Shown: piece by piece, positions 25,388 to 35,325 of the stretch
Layout: each line of letters begins with the position of its first letter
Numbering within the stretch: position 1 is the stretch's first letter
Assembly (NCBI GenBank): GCA_029259115.1
Contig: JAPDJO010000005.1
Location: 1-46,297 of the forward strand
DNA: 46,297 nt
Source of the DNA: Thermoplasmatota archaeon
GTDB lineage: Archaea; Thermoplasmatota; E2; DHVEG-1; B18-G2
Direction: 5' to 3'
Position numbers and translations under genes: made by a program
Notes under the pieces: generated by a model
What the model was told of the DNA's origin: nothing
What the model saw: the letters and a program-made list of their open reading frames with translations, nothing else
The model's database searches: none

Positions 25388-26626
25388 CTAGTATATGGAT
25401 ACAAGATAGTCAAAATTCTTTTCAAACACACTAGCTTGTTCCTGTATCGCCATTTCAGCCTCGTTCACATCCATATCTTTTACCTCTATCGCATAACTTG
25501 CAAATCTCCCAAGCCAGAGGGGTTTTAGAGCTTCTAGGAGAAGAAACTTATCTGTATCTCTGTTTAGAAGCTTATATGAGGCTGCAAAATTGTAAACAAT
25601 TTTAGACCAGAGGTCCGCATCTAATAGTTTTATGTCCTTTTGGGTTTTTTCCAATTTCTTCTCGAGATCTTCAGGGAGATACATATGTACAATTTTTTTC
25701 ATCTCGTTATATCCTTCTTTGAATATCTTTATGAGATTATCAAGATCAATCTTTACAGGTATTGGCTTTTGGGTGAGCCCAGCTCTGTAGGCTCTCTGAT
25801 GGTAGAATCTTTTTCTATTTTTCCACACATTCTCGTAGTACTTTGCAAGGTCAAACATTTTACCTGTTACCTGTCTGAACATCGGTATCAAAAGTTTCTC
25901 AGGCTCTAGGTATCTGGTTGTGGACTCATGAATCTTCTGAGTAAACAAACTTTCCTTGACCATCATACCTTCGGCTGCTGCTACAGTTACAATGAATATG
26001 TCTATACCAAAATCAAATGGGAAAAGAGGATGATCCAAAAGCTTTTCATATAGATCTTTGGATAGTCCAAACTCACCCGCGATGGGTTGTCTGATATCAA
26101 CCCCATAGACAGCCCTTGTAAATGGATAGGCTAGAACATTCGTTATAACTCCGTCGTATTTATGTCTGATATAGAACGGAACGGTAAGATCAGCTCTACC
26201 ATATATGATCGGACCCGCTATCGATTCAATCCATTTCGGTCTTATACTTAATAGATCTCCATCAACAAGTACCAAAACCTCAGCTTCTAAGTATCTCGCT
26301 ATTTCCATTATCGTTCTAATCCCTGCGCCTTTCCCTTTTCCCCCTATATCCTGCGTTATTATCTTGCCTATGCTGTTATATGTCTGAAAGAGTTCCGCCA
26401 TCTCCATTGTTCTATCATCTGAAGGACCAATACTCACAGCTATACATTTTCTATAATCTGGGAAATAAGAATATAGTCCTTCATTTACGACATTCAGAAC
26501 ATGAAGAACGGTTGTCTCCACGTTTTTACAAAGAACTCCAACAACGATATCTGTTGGTTTAAATTTATCACATTTTTTAATTAAATCCTTTGGCAGTTCT
26601 AGTTCTCCCATCCTCTCCTCATCCAT
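25388..26626 (-). CDS. GT-A glycosyltransferase (GT2/GT81-like)
   Basis: 412 residues. The nucleotide-sugar site includes VVGVLCKNVETTVLHVL, a GKGKGAGIRTI loop, and VDGDLLSI with the metal-binding DxD-type motif; RQPIAGEFGLSKDL then PFDFGIDI match the acceptor region of glucosyl-3-phosphoglycerate synthase-like proteins as I recall. The C-terminal 150 residues are helical. Those relatives make compatible solutes such as glucosylglycerate, but a phosphatase partner is absent here, so the product is open. Flanked by two putative DNA-binding proteins on the same strand. Confidence 0.72.
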   Translation of the reverse strand: MDEERMGELELPKDLIKKCDKFKPTDIVVGVLCKNVETTVLHVLNVVNEGLYSYFPDYRKCIAVSIGPSDDRTMEMAELFQTYNSIGKIITQDIGGKGKGAGIRTIMEIARYLEAEVLVLVDGDLLSIRPKWIESIAGPIIYGRADLTVPFYIRHKYDGVITNVLAYPFTRAVYGVDIRQPIAGEFGLSKDLYEKLLDHPLFPFDFGIDIFIVTVAAAEGMMVKESLFTQKIHESTTRYLEPEKLLIPMFRQVTGKMFDLAKYYENVWKNRKRFYHQRAYRAGLTQKPIPVKIDLDNLIKIFKEGYNEMKKIVHMYLPEDLEKKLEKTQKDIKLLDADLWSKIVYNFAASYKLLNRDTDKFLLLEALKPLWLGRFASYAIEVKDMDVNEAEMAIQEQASVFEKNFDYLVSIY

Positions 26627-26667
26627 GTTATGATTGGAGAGAATAAAAATATATCGATGATTTAAGT

Positions 26668-26910
26668 CTATTTCTCGTCCAGTATCTCCTTTATACTCTT
26701 CTCAAATTTCTCCAAGAGTTTGCTTAGAACCTCAGCCTTAACTAACATAATTCCCCAGAATTCGAGGTCCCCTCTTCCCAATATTAGTAGCTTGTCTCCA
26801 GGACCTATACCATACTTTCTTCTAACCTCTGCGGGTAAGGAGATCTGTCCCCTCTCTCCAACGGTTGCGCTCCCATAAAACTCGAATCCTTTTAAATCTC
26901 TTTTACTCAT
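26668..26910 (-). CDS. AbrB/SpoVT-type DNA-binding protein
   Basis: 80 residues from ATG at 26910 (a GTG directly before it is less likely). ATVGERGQISLPAEVRRKYGI and GPGDKLLILGRGD form the swapped-hairpin AbrB fold, followed by a Glu/Lys-rich helical tail. It could be an antitoxin, but no toxin gene adjoins it. It lies 41 bp upstream of the glycosyltransferase and may regulate that operon or itself. Confidence 0.82.
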   Translation of the reverse strand: MSKRDLKGFEFYGSATVGERGQISLPAEVRRKYGIGPGDKLLILGRGDLEFWGIMLVKAEVLSKLLEKFEKSIKEILDEK

Positions 26911-27024
26911 CACTATTCGTATGAGATTTCATATATTTATGTTTTTTCATGAAAATCATAAAAATTTAATATTCGAAACCAAATATAGTTATATAACAAT
27001 ATTTATACAATAGGATAGATAAAA

Positions 27025-30000
27025 ATGTTGCCACAACTTGCCAAAATAGTCGAAAAGAAACCTTATGCCGTCATATTAGCTGCTACTCTAATAACTATAA
27101 TCTTCTCCCTTTTCATACCCATCATGGAAAGTGGCACAAATATGGAAGATTTCCTTCCGGATGATGAGGTAGTGAGAGCAAATCAGAAAGTGCTTGAGTA
27201 TTTTGGGGAAAGCTATGAGGTTTTGATGGTATATGTTAAAGACAAAAACGTAACTCAACCTCAGGCCATAAAGGAGCAGAAACTTATAGCTGAAAAACTT
27301 TCAAAGAAAAGATTTGTAGAGGGAGTAATCTCTTTGCCTTTCTTCTTAGAGCACGTATGCTATATGGAGTATGGAAAAGATATAGACAATTGCAGTTATC
27401 AGGAGATATCAGATGCATTTAAAGATGTAATGAGTGAGAAAAAGAGTATAATTTTATTAGCTGAACCAGATCCAAGAGAATCAAATATACCCGCATTTGC
27501 GGATATAAAAAATGCATACTTGAGAGAAGACAATAGCAGATTAATCTTTACAATAGAAGTTCAAGATTTGTCGAATTTGGACATAAAAGAGTTACCAGGT
27601 CTAAGCAATTCGATAGAATGGAGCATATCCTTTGAGAACCGCTTTATTCCAGATAAGATGAAGATATCTTATAGAGTATCTGCGAGATTAGAACCCAAAT
27701 CTGTATGGGTATTTGGAGAGAGATATCTACAAAATCTTAGACATATTGTCACCAATCTTGACCTAAAGAGAAATCTTGATCATTACGAAAGAAACGTTTA
27801 TCTTTGGATAAAACCACCAAGAAAGGGCCTTTATATTCCTATAAAGCTGAAGAATTCAACCTTTGATATTGATCTGGAAAGAAACAGGATAATCATAAAT
27901 GTAAGCAGAGACGATCTCAGATCCTTCGGAATAGCACCCAAGTTTGGAAACATGGAATTGCCAGCAAAACTGGAAAAGATGCGGATAGAAACTAGATTTT
28001 ATGGTCTATCGAGATTTAATCTTCCATGGTTTAGACTTTCTGTAGATTCATCTCTTCTATCAAAAATGGAGAAATGGTTTGAGAGTAGGAAATTACTAAA
28101 AGCTCTATATGAGAAGGTATTGGAGAGATTTAACATAAGCATAGAAGATGCTAGCAAATTCACACAATATACAGACAAAAACCATACCCTATCTCTTTTG
28201 GATGTAGATAAAAACTGGAAAACCTTAGATACTGCACCAAATAGAGGTTACTCGAAGGAAACATTTCTTCTAAAGCCTGAATTCATGAAAGACTTGAAAG
28301 AATCTATACTCAGCTTCTTACCGAAAAATGGTTACGATTCAACCCTAATGATTGTTCAGATAAACGGAACTATAAGCAGAGAAACTTTGAAAGAACTGAG
28401 CAAAGAGATAGGCGATCTTCTAGGAGAGGAAAGCAAGAATAAGAGTATCAGCTTTGAAGTCACAGGTTCTGGTATCATCTCTTACCAAATAGATAAATTG
28501 ACGAGTAAGTCCAACTCTATAATAGCGCCAGGCATATTCATAGCAATAATGCTGATCCTGCTTCTAAACTTCAAAAGACCATCCTATGTGTTTCTTCCAT
28601 TGTTGGGCTTGGGCATATCCATTATATGGTTATTTGGGACAATGTCCATCCTTCACATAAAATTCAATACGATAGCGGTAGCCTTGGTTCCATTAATAAT
28701 GGGTCTCGGTGTGGACTATTCCGTTCACATGTTTCACAACTATAGGGCTGAGATATCAAAGGGATCCACACCTGCAAAGGCAATAGCATCTTCAATAAGA
28801 GATGTCGGTACAGCTATGTTTTTAGCTACGATAACCACGTGCATAAGCTTCCTTTCCTTCCTAACATCTTCAGTTCCTCCAGTGAGAGATTTTGGTATCC
28901 TCTGTGCTATAGGAATAATATATACGTTTATCGTGACAATATCCCTTCAAGCATCACTGAGATACATCCTTGATAGAAGAAAACCAAAGAGTAAACTCAA
29001 GGTCGAGAACCATTCTCTAAAAATCACCATGGAGGGCATAGCAAGGCGCATTTGCAAGTACGGAAAAGGAATTCTTTTAGCGGCACTTTTTGTCACAATC
29101 GTCATGGCCTACTTTGCAAGCAATGTAGATACAGGTTTCAGTATGGAAGAATTCCTTCCTGAGGATGCTCCTGCCATAAAAACCATGGAGAAGATATCAG
29201 AAAAATTCCCTTCGGCAAGTCAAGATCAAGAATACATGCTTATAGAGGGAGATATAGCCAATGTAAATGTTCTAAGAGATATTCGCGACACGCTACTAAA
29301 CATACAAGACGATACTTCCGTTGCCAGAAATCCGGATGGTTCTCCAAGGGTAGAAAGCATAATTTCTATTATAGATGAAGCTGTGAGATACAATAAAAGT
29401 ATAGCAGAAAAATTCAATCTTAATGCAAATAACATTCCAAGAAGCAACTCGGAAGTAAAAGCTCTACTAGATTATCTCTATAACAGTCCAGATTATAGTA
29501 GAGAAACTAGGAGTGTACTGTACAAGGAAGGCAACAAATTTAAGGCTACGTTGATAAGAGTATACGTTTCATCTGAGATCTCAAGCAGAGGAGGAGATGT
29601 TGTTTACAGAGAGTTAAGTGAGGATATAGAAAATTTTGGGAATGCAAAGGCTACAGTTACGGGGATGCACTCCCTCATCTATACTATAACTAAATCTCTT
29701 ACAGAGAGTCAAGCCAGTTCAACGGTTGTTTGCCTGATACTGGCTGGGATAGTCTTGATTCTAGCATATAGAAATGTAATTCTTGGGCTCATATCCATGA
29801 TTCCCGTCACTCTTTCCTCCATATGGATACTGGGAACAATGTATCTTGCTGGATACACTTTGAATGTGATGACCGTGATGGTCACATCTCTGACTATCGG
29901 TCTTGGAGTGACCTATGCCATACATGCGGTGGAGAGATACAGATTAGTGATGAGAAGAACTGGAGATGTAGAAAAGGCAGTTTTTGAGACAATCAGCCAC

Positions 30001-30210
30001 ACGGGAGGAGCAATATTGGCTGCTGCAATAACAACGATAGCAGGATTTGGAATACTCATCTTATCTCCTTTACCACCAGAGCAACAATTTGGTGTAATTA
30101 CCGCTATGAGTATATTTTATGCTCTCGTAACAACCATTGTTGTCCTCCCACCGGTTTTATATATCTATGGTAAATGGAGAGAAATTAGAGATAGATCTTC
30201 AGGACATTGA
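27025..30210 (+). CDS. RND superfamily (MMPL) exporter
   Basis: 1061 residues in two homologous halves, each with an N-terminal helix, a large extracytoplasmic domain and a TM bundle. The first half has SGTNMEDFLPDDE after TM1 and GLGVDYSVHMFHNYR at about 560; the second half has GFSMEEFLPEDAP after its first helix and GLGVTYAIHAVERYR at about 958. Such archaeal MMPL proteins are thought to export lipids or hydrophobic compounds. Only the first half keeps Asp in the D-Y-S motif; the second half has Thr. Promoter region is AT-rich with several TATA-like runs. Confidence 0.9.
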   Translation: MLPQLAKIVEKKPYAVILAATLITIIFSLFIPIMESGTNMEDFLPDDEVVRANQKVLEYFGESYEVLMVYVKDKNVTQPQAIKEQKLIAEKLSKKRFVEGVISLPFFLEHVCYMEYGKDIDNCSYQEISDAFKDVMSEKKSIILLAEPDPRESNIPAFADIKNAYLREDNSRLIFTIEVQDLSNLDIKELPGLSNSIEWSISFENRFIPDKMKISYRVSARLEPKSVWVFGERYLQNLRHIVTNLDLKRNLDHYERNVYLWIKPPRKGLYIPIKLKNSTFDIDLERNRIIINVSRDDLRSFGIAPKFGNMELPAKLEKMRIETRFYGLSRFNLPWFRLSVDSSLLSKMEKWFESRKLLKALYEKVLERFNISIEDASKFTQYTDKNHTLSLLDVDKNWKTLDTAPNRGYSKETFLLKPEFMKDLKESILSFLPKNGYDSTLMIVQINGTISRETLKELSKEIGDLLGEESKNKSISFEVTGSGIISYQIDKLTSKSNSIIAPGIFIAIMLILLLNFKRPSYVFLPLLGLGISIIWLFGTMSILHIKFNTIAVALVPLIMGLGVDYSVHMFHNYRAEISKGSTPAKAIASSIRDVGTAMFLATITTCISFLSFLTSSVPPVRDFGILCAIGIIYTFIVTISLQASLRYILDRRKPKSKLKVENHSLKITMEGIARRICKYGKGILLAALFVTIVMAYFASNVDTGFSMEEFLPEDAPAIKTMEKISEKFPSASQDQEYMLIEGDIANVNVLRDIRDTLLNIQDDTSVARNPDGSPRVESIISIIDEAVRYNKSIAEKFNLNANNIPRSNSEVKALLDYLYNSPDYSRETRSVLYKEGNKFKATLIRVYVSSEISSRGGDVVYRELSEDIENFGNAKATVTGMHSLIYTITKSLTESQASSTVVCLILAGIVLILAYRNVILGLISMIPVTLSSIWILGTMYLAGYTLNVMTVMVTSLTIGLGVTYAIHAVERYRLVMRRTGDVEKAVFETISHTGGAILAAAITTIAGFGILILSPLPPEQQFGVITAMSIFYALVTTIVVLPPVLYIYGKWREIRDRSSGH

Positions 30211-31063
30211 TGCCTGTTTTCAGTCCCATAGATCTCGCTACTGCAGTGCATTTTGTTCTGAGTAGATAAGCTATAGGTCTATAGTTGAGCTCCGAAAAAA
30301 CCTCATAATTTGCCATCCCTTTACATATTATTATATCCGCTTCCCGTAAATTCTTCTGCAAATTTTCAGGTATATTATCCAAATCCAAGCCAACAGCAAA
30401 TGTTCCCGTATCAAGTATTCCATCTACAACTTCTTCGAATCTCAGCCTTTCGGCGTCTTCTCTTGTAGCATCAGACAGTATAGGTTCACCTCTTACGACC
30501 AAGATTAACTTTACATTTGGATTGAATCTCTTTATCTCTCTGCAGAGAATTCTATCAAAGACTATCTCTCCGCAATTATCAGCTACAAACAAAGCCTTTT
30601 TTGCATTCGAAAGGATCTTTTTGAAGATATCATAATCGCTGTACCCAAGACCTTCTTCAAAGTAACTATCAAAAGCTTTTACCAAATCATCCGGATCTCT
30701 GCTTCCGCCTTCTATGCCAAAATCTAGAATATTTCCGATTATGGCAGAGATAATCGCGGATTTTAGAGGATCTTTAGCTCTTTTGACTCTTTCCTCGATC
30801 TTTGAAATCAAAGATAAAGCAACTTCGTTACTCCTCCTCTTTACATCTCGGTAAGGATCCTTTACGCCCAAACCATCGTATACTACCTTATGAACCTTGG
30901 TAGCTATAGTTGCACTACATTTATCCGGATCAAACTCCTGTAGTAGAGTTTCCATTGCTTTGATTAAAACCTCTTTCGAGAAAGAAGCATCTTTGCTTAC
31001 CAGTTCGATCTCGTATAAACATCTCCTCATCAGACAAGGAATACACTCGGGCTGAATCTTCAT
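30185..31063 (-). CDS. DUF89 metal-dependent phosphatase
   Basis: 292 residues. DUF89 proteins are damage-control phosphatases that hydrolyse harmful sugar or cofactor phosphates. The N-terminus IQPECIPCLMRRCL with the CIPC pair, the metal site ADNCGEIVFDRIL, and the later DTGTFAVGLDLDNIP are family hallmarks; this is the smaller archaeal subfamily. It overlaps the 3' end of the MMPL gene by 26 bp and follows Elp3 on the same strand by 21 bp. Confidence 0.88.
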   Translation of the reverse strand: MKIQPECIPCLMRRCLYEIELVSKDASFSKEVLIKAMETLLQEFDPDKCSATIATKVHKVVYDGLGVKDPYRDVKRRSNEVALSLISKIEERVKRAKDPLKSAIISAIIGNILDFGIEGGSRDPDDLVKAFDSYFEEGLGYSDYDIFKKILSNAKKALFVADNCGEIVFDRILCREIKRFNPNVKLILVVRGEPILSDATREDAERLRFEEVVDGILDTGTFAVGLDLDNIPENLQKNLREADIIICKGMANYEVFSELNYRPIAYLLRTKCTAVARSMGLKTGINVLKIYL

Positions 31064-31084
31064 ACCTTTGTGGAAAAAGAGAGA

Positions 31085-32659
31085 CTATTTTAATATCTTG
31101 CTCAGGTAAAACCCATCATCTCTGTATCCCAACTTTCTGTAGTATTCCTTTACACCAACCCCACTCAAAACAAGGATCTTTTCGCAATCGAAGTCTTCTT
31201 TTGCTATCCTCTCAGCTTCCCTCACTAACATCTTACCTATTCCCCTGTGCTGAATTGCCAGATCTGATCTTTCTCCTATCTCTATCTCTCTCCCAACAAC
31301 CTTCAGTTCCCTTATAATCATAGATCTCTCTTCTGACAATTCCTTTATATAAGGATTTCCTGGTAGCCTTAATCTAAGATATCCTAAAAGAACACCATTC
31401 TCTCTATCCTCGAAAGAGAGAAACACCTCTTCTCCATCGCTTGCTGTGTAATCTGTTCTATGTACCTTCAGATTGTCAGGATCAAATTCTCTATCTGTGA
31501 AACCTATCTCTCTACACCTTATGCATTTGCACCTCAACCCTCTCTTCTCCATCTCATTTCTAACAATCTGTCTGAGATTACTCTCCTTTATTCCTGCCTC
31601 TATTCTATTTGATGGAACATCCCTTTCTATCCTCTGTATCCTTGTCCATTCGGGTATCATGCTCTTAACTCTACATAAAAGTTCAATAACTTCAGAAGTT
31701 TCCAAAGGTTTGTACTCTCCTCTTTTCCACATCTCATAGAGTTCTGTTCCCTTGATAACCAAGGTCGGATAGATCTTGAGCATATCTGGCTTGAATCTAG
31801 AATCCTCAAATATCGTTCTGAAAGCTTCCAGATCCATATCAAGATCGGATCCAGGTAATCCTGGCATCATGTGATAGCATACCTTTAGACCAGCATCTTT
31901 TGCTAACCTTGTTGCCAGGATGGAATCATAAACAGTATGTCCTCTACTCATCTTATCCAAGACAGAATCAAAAACAGTTTGTACCCCTATCTCCACTCTA
32001 GTAGCTCCGTATCTAAGCATATCCTCTATTTGATTCATCCTGCACCAATCTGGGCGAGTCTCTATGGTTAAACCTATGCATCTTGATCTAGCTCTCTCAT
32101 TCTTTCTCTTTGCCTCTTCCAGATCTTTGCTATCAGAATTGTTCATTCCATCAAAACATCTCTTTATGAACCACTCTCTGTAAAAAGGATCCCTTGCCAT
32201 AAACGTTCCACCCATCACTATGAAGTCTATCTTGTCAACAGCATGTCCTATCTCTTCAAGCTGTTCTATCCTGTTTCTGGTCTGAAGAAAGGGATCAAAG
32301 TTGTTATTTATGGCTCTCATCGCTGCCGGCTCAAAGCCAGTATAGCTCTGGGGCGTGTTTACCTCGATACCTCCAGGACAAGGTTTGCATCTACCATGTG
32401 GGCATTTCTCTGGAGACGTCATAACCGCAACAACAGTTACTCCAGATGCGGTTCTTGCCGGCTTCTTCCTCAGAATCTCCAGGATATCATCTTTTTTCAT
32501 ATCTTCAGGTAGTCTTTTCAGAATTTCACTATCTGGAGGAATCTTACTTAGATTGTAACGCTTACACAACCTAATCTTTGCCCTATGTAGATCCTTCTTT
32601 GATCTAATGCTACCTTTACGCAGTTCTTGAATAATGTCTCTGTAGAATCCATCTTCCAT
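31085..32659 (-). CDS. elp3: tRNA uridine acetyltransferase Elp3
   Basis: 524 residues. Elp3 adds carboxymethyl to wobble uridine (U34) using radical SAM chemistry and acetyl-CoA. The radical SAM site is KCPHGRCKPCPGG (Cx4Cx2C), and KCIRCRE-type cysteines in RCKCIRCREIGF form the zinc site between domains. The GNAT acetyltransferase domain (from about 400) ends with IQHRGIGKMLVREAERIA, the acetyl-CoA loop. Archaea often have Elp3 alone, as here. A TATA element is about 29 bp upstream, so the mRNA is probably leaderless. Confidence 0.96.
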   Translation of the reverse strand: MEDGFYRDIIQELRKGSIRSKKDLHRAKIRLCKRYNLSKIPPDSEILKRLPEDMKKDDILEILRKKPARTASGVTVVAVMTSPEKCPHGRCKPCPGGIEVNTPQSYTGFEPAAMRAINNNFDPFLQTRNRIEQLEEIGHAVDKIDFIVMGGTFMARDPFYREWFIKRCFDGMNNSDSKDLEEAKRKNERARSRCIGLTIETRPDWCRMNQIEDMLRYGATRVEIGVQTVFDSVLDKMSRGHTVYDSILATRLAKDAGLKVCYHMMPGLPGSDLDMDLEAFRTIFEDSRFKPDMLKIYPTLVIKGTELYEMWKRGEYKPLETSEVIELLCRVKSMIPEWTRIQRIERDVPSNRIEAGIKESNLRQIVRNEMEKRGLRCKCIRCREIGFTDREFDPDNLKVHRTDYTASDGEEVFLSFEDRENGVLLGYLRLRLPGNPYIKELSEERSMIIRELKVVGREIEIGERSDLAIQHRGIGKMLVREAERIAKEDFDCEKILVLSGVGVKEYYRKLGYRDDGFYLSKILK

Positions 32660-32753
32660 CTTACCATATTATTGTAGGATAAGGATATAACGTTTTCCTC
32701 AAGGAAGATTTATAAATAAAAAACTGTTTTGGGTCTTCACCAGGTGAATCCTT

Positions 32754-33263
32754 ATGGCCAGAAAACCAAACAGGATGTATAGGGATATTAAAGGACAGCC
32801 AACAACCAGAAAGGAATATCTAAAAGGAGTACCAAATCCAAAAATAACCCAATTCGATATGGGCAACAGGAAAGAAACGTTTCCAATCAAGATATCCCTA
32901 CTCGTAGAAGAAGCTTGCCATATAAGACACAATGCATTGGATGCTGCCAGAGTTGCAGCAAACAGATTTATGGAGAAGTCTGCGGGAGTTTCAAACTATC
33001 ATCTTAAGGTTAGAGTATACCCTCATGTTATCCTGAGGGAAAATAAGCAAGCAACTGGAGCAGGCGCAGATAGAGTTTCACAGGGAATGAGAAAAGCTTA
33101 TGGAAAGCCAGTAGGTACAGCAGCAAGGGTTAGACCAAACCAGCCGATAATCACCATAGAAACAAAACAGCAGTTCGTTGATAAAGCAAAAGAAGCATTG
33201 AGAAGAGCTGGAATGAAAATCCCTTCACCTGTTAGGATAGTTATAGAAGGACATGCTCAATGA
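32754..33263 (+). CDS. rpl10e: Ribosomal protein uL16 (archaeal L10e)
   Basis: 169 residues. [20 protein letters not shown] at the start, [28 protein letters not shown] and the [21 protein letters not shown] core identify archaeal L10e (uL16), which supports the tRNA elbow. AGGTGAA is 5 bases before the ATG, and GATTTATAAATAA (32706-32718) is the TATA element. Its stop overlaps the opposing site-2 protease gene by 7 bp. Confidence 0.97.
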   Translation: MARKPNRMYRDIKGQPTTRKEYLKGVPNPKITQFDMGNRKETFPIKISLLVEEACHIRHNALDAARVAANRFMEKSAGVSNYHLKVRVYPHVILRENKQATGAGADRVSQGMRKAYGKPVGTAARVRPNQPIITIETKQQFVDKAKEALRRAGMKIPSPVRIVIEGHAQ

Positions 33264-34615
33264 AGCAGAGAATATGCATATTTTAGGAGTAGAGGGTATA
33301 TAACTAAGAATAGGATTAATAGTGAAATAGAAGTCATCACTACCTTCGTTATCTTTTCCTTCTTGTCTTTCTTAACCCTAAACCTTTCGAGAACACTATC
33401 CAAGACATCCTGCATCAGGTAGCCTCCATCGAGAGGAATCATAGGCAGAACATTGAATAAACCAACCGCAAGGTTTAGCCAGAATATCCAGTATATCGCA
33501 TTTGCGAGAGACCAGAATATATTTGGAGAGGATGCAAATATGCCTTTTATTTCATAGAATTTGGTGTAAGGTTCGGTTATTGGGTTATAGCCATTGAAAA
33601 ATGTGCTGAGCGGCATTACATACAGATAGAGAAAACTTCCTGGGAATTTATTGAAGGGATTTTTCAAGATGGAAAGCTCATATTTATATCCAGTCGTTGG
33701 TCCTACTCCTAAAAATCCTTTCCCCCTATCTTTTTCATCTTTTGTAAACGTATACTTATCAGCAAGTTTTACACTTGTGTTAAAGGTCTTTCCATTTTTG
33801 TAAAATTTTATTGGTACAGTTTGATTCGCGTAAGTTTTATTCATAGCAACAAAGAAGTCATCTATATTGCTAATCTTACTTCCATTTATCTCTAGTATTA
33901 TCGATCCAAATTCCAGACCTATGCTCTGAGCAGGGGAATCCTTAACTATATATCTAACTCCTACCCCATCAGCGGCCACGCTTACAGAGTTCATAAGAAT
34001 GAAAGAAAAGATCAGGAGACAGACTATTGAGACTAGAAGATTCATGGCAGGACCTGATGCAAAAACTCTCATCCTTTTCTTTCTCTCTATCTTTTTTAAT
34101 TCTTCTTCATCTGGTTCAACAAACGCTCCAACAGGAAAGATAAAAGCCAATATGCCCATGCTCTTTATCTCCAAACCTTGAGACGCTCCAGATATACCAT
34201 GAGAAAATTCGTGAAAAATTATTGCTACGATTATTGCTATTATAGTATATCCTACAGGTAGTATGGGATTAACGCCGGGTATTATAAGAACCATATTAAC
34301 TCCAGGTAGCTTCTCTGCAACCTCTTTAGTTATATGCTCTCCCAGCCACCAGAATTGCCAAAGCAAAAGAAGAACCATAGCAACCATCGTTACGAAGCAT
34401 ACTACTATACTAATGTTTCCAAACCATATCCAAAATCTTTTCTTCCTAGACAATCTATATATCAAATCCTTACCTTTTTCGGTTCTTATCATCAAAAAAG
34501 GGCCATACAGAGATATATTGTATCTTTTCAACACACCTTTACGATCTAGGAATACGATTATTCCCACGTAGAGAGCAATTATCAATATTATCAGGAAAAT
34601 CTCAAAGGATAGCAC
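33257..34615 (-). CDS. Site-2 protease (M50 metallopeptidase) with PDZ domain
   Basis: 452 residues from GTG at 34615. Several TM segments surround HEFSH (135-139, with metal ligands H135 and H139 and catalytic E136); the third ligand is in [11 protein letters not shown] near 400. A PDZ-like domain (about 215-285, [18 protein letters not shown]) lies on the extracytoplasmic side. S2P enzymes cut TM segments, often releasing membrane-bound regulators. Substrate unknown. It is followed on the opposite strand by L10e with overlapping ends. Confidence 0.9.
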   Translation of the reverse strand: MLSFEIFLIILIIALYVGIIVFLDRKGVLKRYNISLYGPFLMIRTEKGKDLIYRLSRKKRFWIWFGNISIVVCFVTMVAMVLLLLWQFWWLGEHITKEVAEKLPGVNMVLIIPGVNPILPVGYTIIAIIVAIIFHEFSHGISGASQGLEIKSMGILAFIFPVGAFVEPDEEELKKIERKKRMRVFASGPAMNLLVSIVCLLIFSFILMNSVSVAADGVGVRYIVKDSPAQSIGLEFGSIILEINGSKISNIDDFFVAMNKTYANQTVPIKFYKNGKTFNTSVKLADKYTFTKDEKDRGKGFLGVGPTTGYKYELSILKNPFNKFPGSFLYLYVMPLSTFFNGYNPITEPYTKFYEIKGIFASSPNIFWSLANAIYWIFWLNLAVGLFNVLPMIPLDGGYLMQDVLDSVLERFRVKKDKKEKITKVVMTSISLLILFLVIYPLLLKYAYSLLH

Positions 34616-34644
34616 AAGCGAGAATATGTTTCCCTTTATTAAAT

Positions 34645-35325
34645 CTATGTCAGAAAAACCAGATCATCAATTTCTTTCAGTAATCTCCTACACCATTCGA
34701 GTTTTTTTCTTTTTATAGCAATATCTCTAGTGAAAGAATACTCTCCTATTTCTCCGTCAAAATCAAACCCTATCAAATAAATCTTCGAAGCATTAAGAGC
34801 CTTGGCCAGAAAAGCAGCCCTGTCTCCATCTGTAAATCCGCCGAAGTTGAACAACCTCTCAAATTTTGAAGAATCAACTTGAGTAGTTCCTATGGTGTTG
34901 CTAAACTTACTTCCAAACTCCTTTATTTTATCCATGTTGTCGCCATGCGCATGAATAACAACTATACTCCCCTCTTCATCTGCTTTCAGCAAATCTTCGA
35001 TTTTGCCATCTAAGTCTGTAATTACGATATCTGGAGTAATCCCTTTCTCTAGTAAGGCAGATGTTGCTCCATCTGCAGATATCTTTGTTAACCTTTCTAT
35101 GAGTTTTCTATACTTGTCTATACTTTTCAGTAAAGATGGACCGGCGCCGAATACTACGACTTCCTTTCCGTTTATTAAACTCCTCAATCTTTCAAAAACA
35201 ACATCAACATCTTTGTTTCTCAGAATATTGTCCAAGATCTTTGCACTCTCTATATCCTCATCTTCAGAGTATCCAAAATCGTTGATTATGGATCTGTAGA
35301 ATATTTTCCATTTCTCATACTCCAT
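34645..35325 (-). CDS. mptE: 6-hydroxymethyl-7,8-dihydropterin pyrophosphokinase (MptE type)
   Basis: 226 residues of the DUF115 family. MptE activates hydroxymethyl-dihydropterin with ATP for methanopterin- or folate-like cofactors in archaea. VVFGAGPSLLKSIDKY (53-68) is the nucleotide-binding motif, followed by DGATSALLEKGITPDIVITDLDG and VVIHAHGDN. The start shares one base with the DUF373 stop (TGATG), so the two are translationally coupled. Neither a pterin synthase nor other methanopterin genes are seen nearby. Confidence 0.88.
   Translation of the reverse strand: MEYEKWKIFYRSIINDFGYSEDEDIESAKILDNILRNKDVDVVFERLRSLINGKEVVVFGAGPSLLKSIDKYRKLIERLTKISADGATSALLEKGITPDIVITDLDGKIEDLLKADEEGSIVVIHAHGDNMDKIKEFGSKFSNTIGTTQVDSSKFERLFNFGGFTDGDRAAFLAKALNASKIYLIGFDFDGEIGEYSFTRDIAIKRKKLEWCRRLLKEIDDLVFLT

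Noticed and set aside
26668-26910. AbrB protein as an antitoxin with the glycosyltransferase as toxin
   Set aside because: The neighbour is a large metabolic enzyme, not a PIN or other small toxin, so autoregulation or operon control is more likely.
27025-30210. Sterol-sensing/Patched-like function of the MMPL protein
   Set aside because: The duplicated RND layout is shared, but nothing specific to sterol binding is visible; a general exporter is the safer call.
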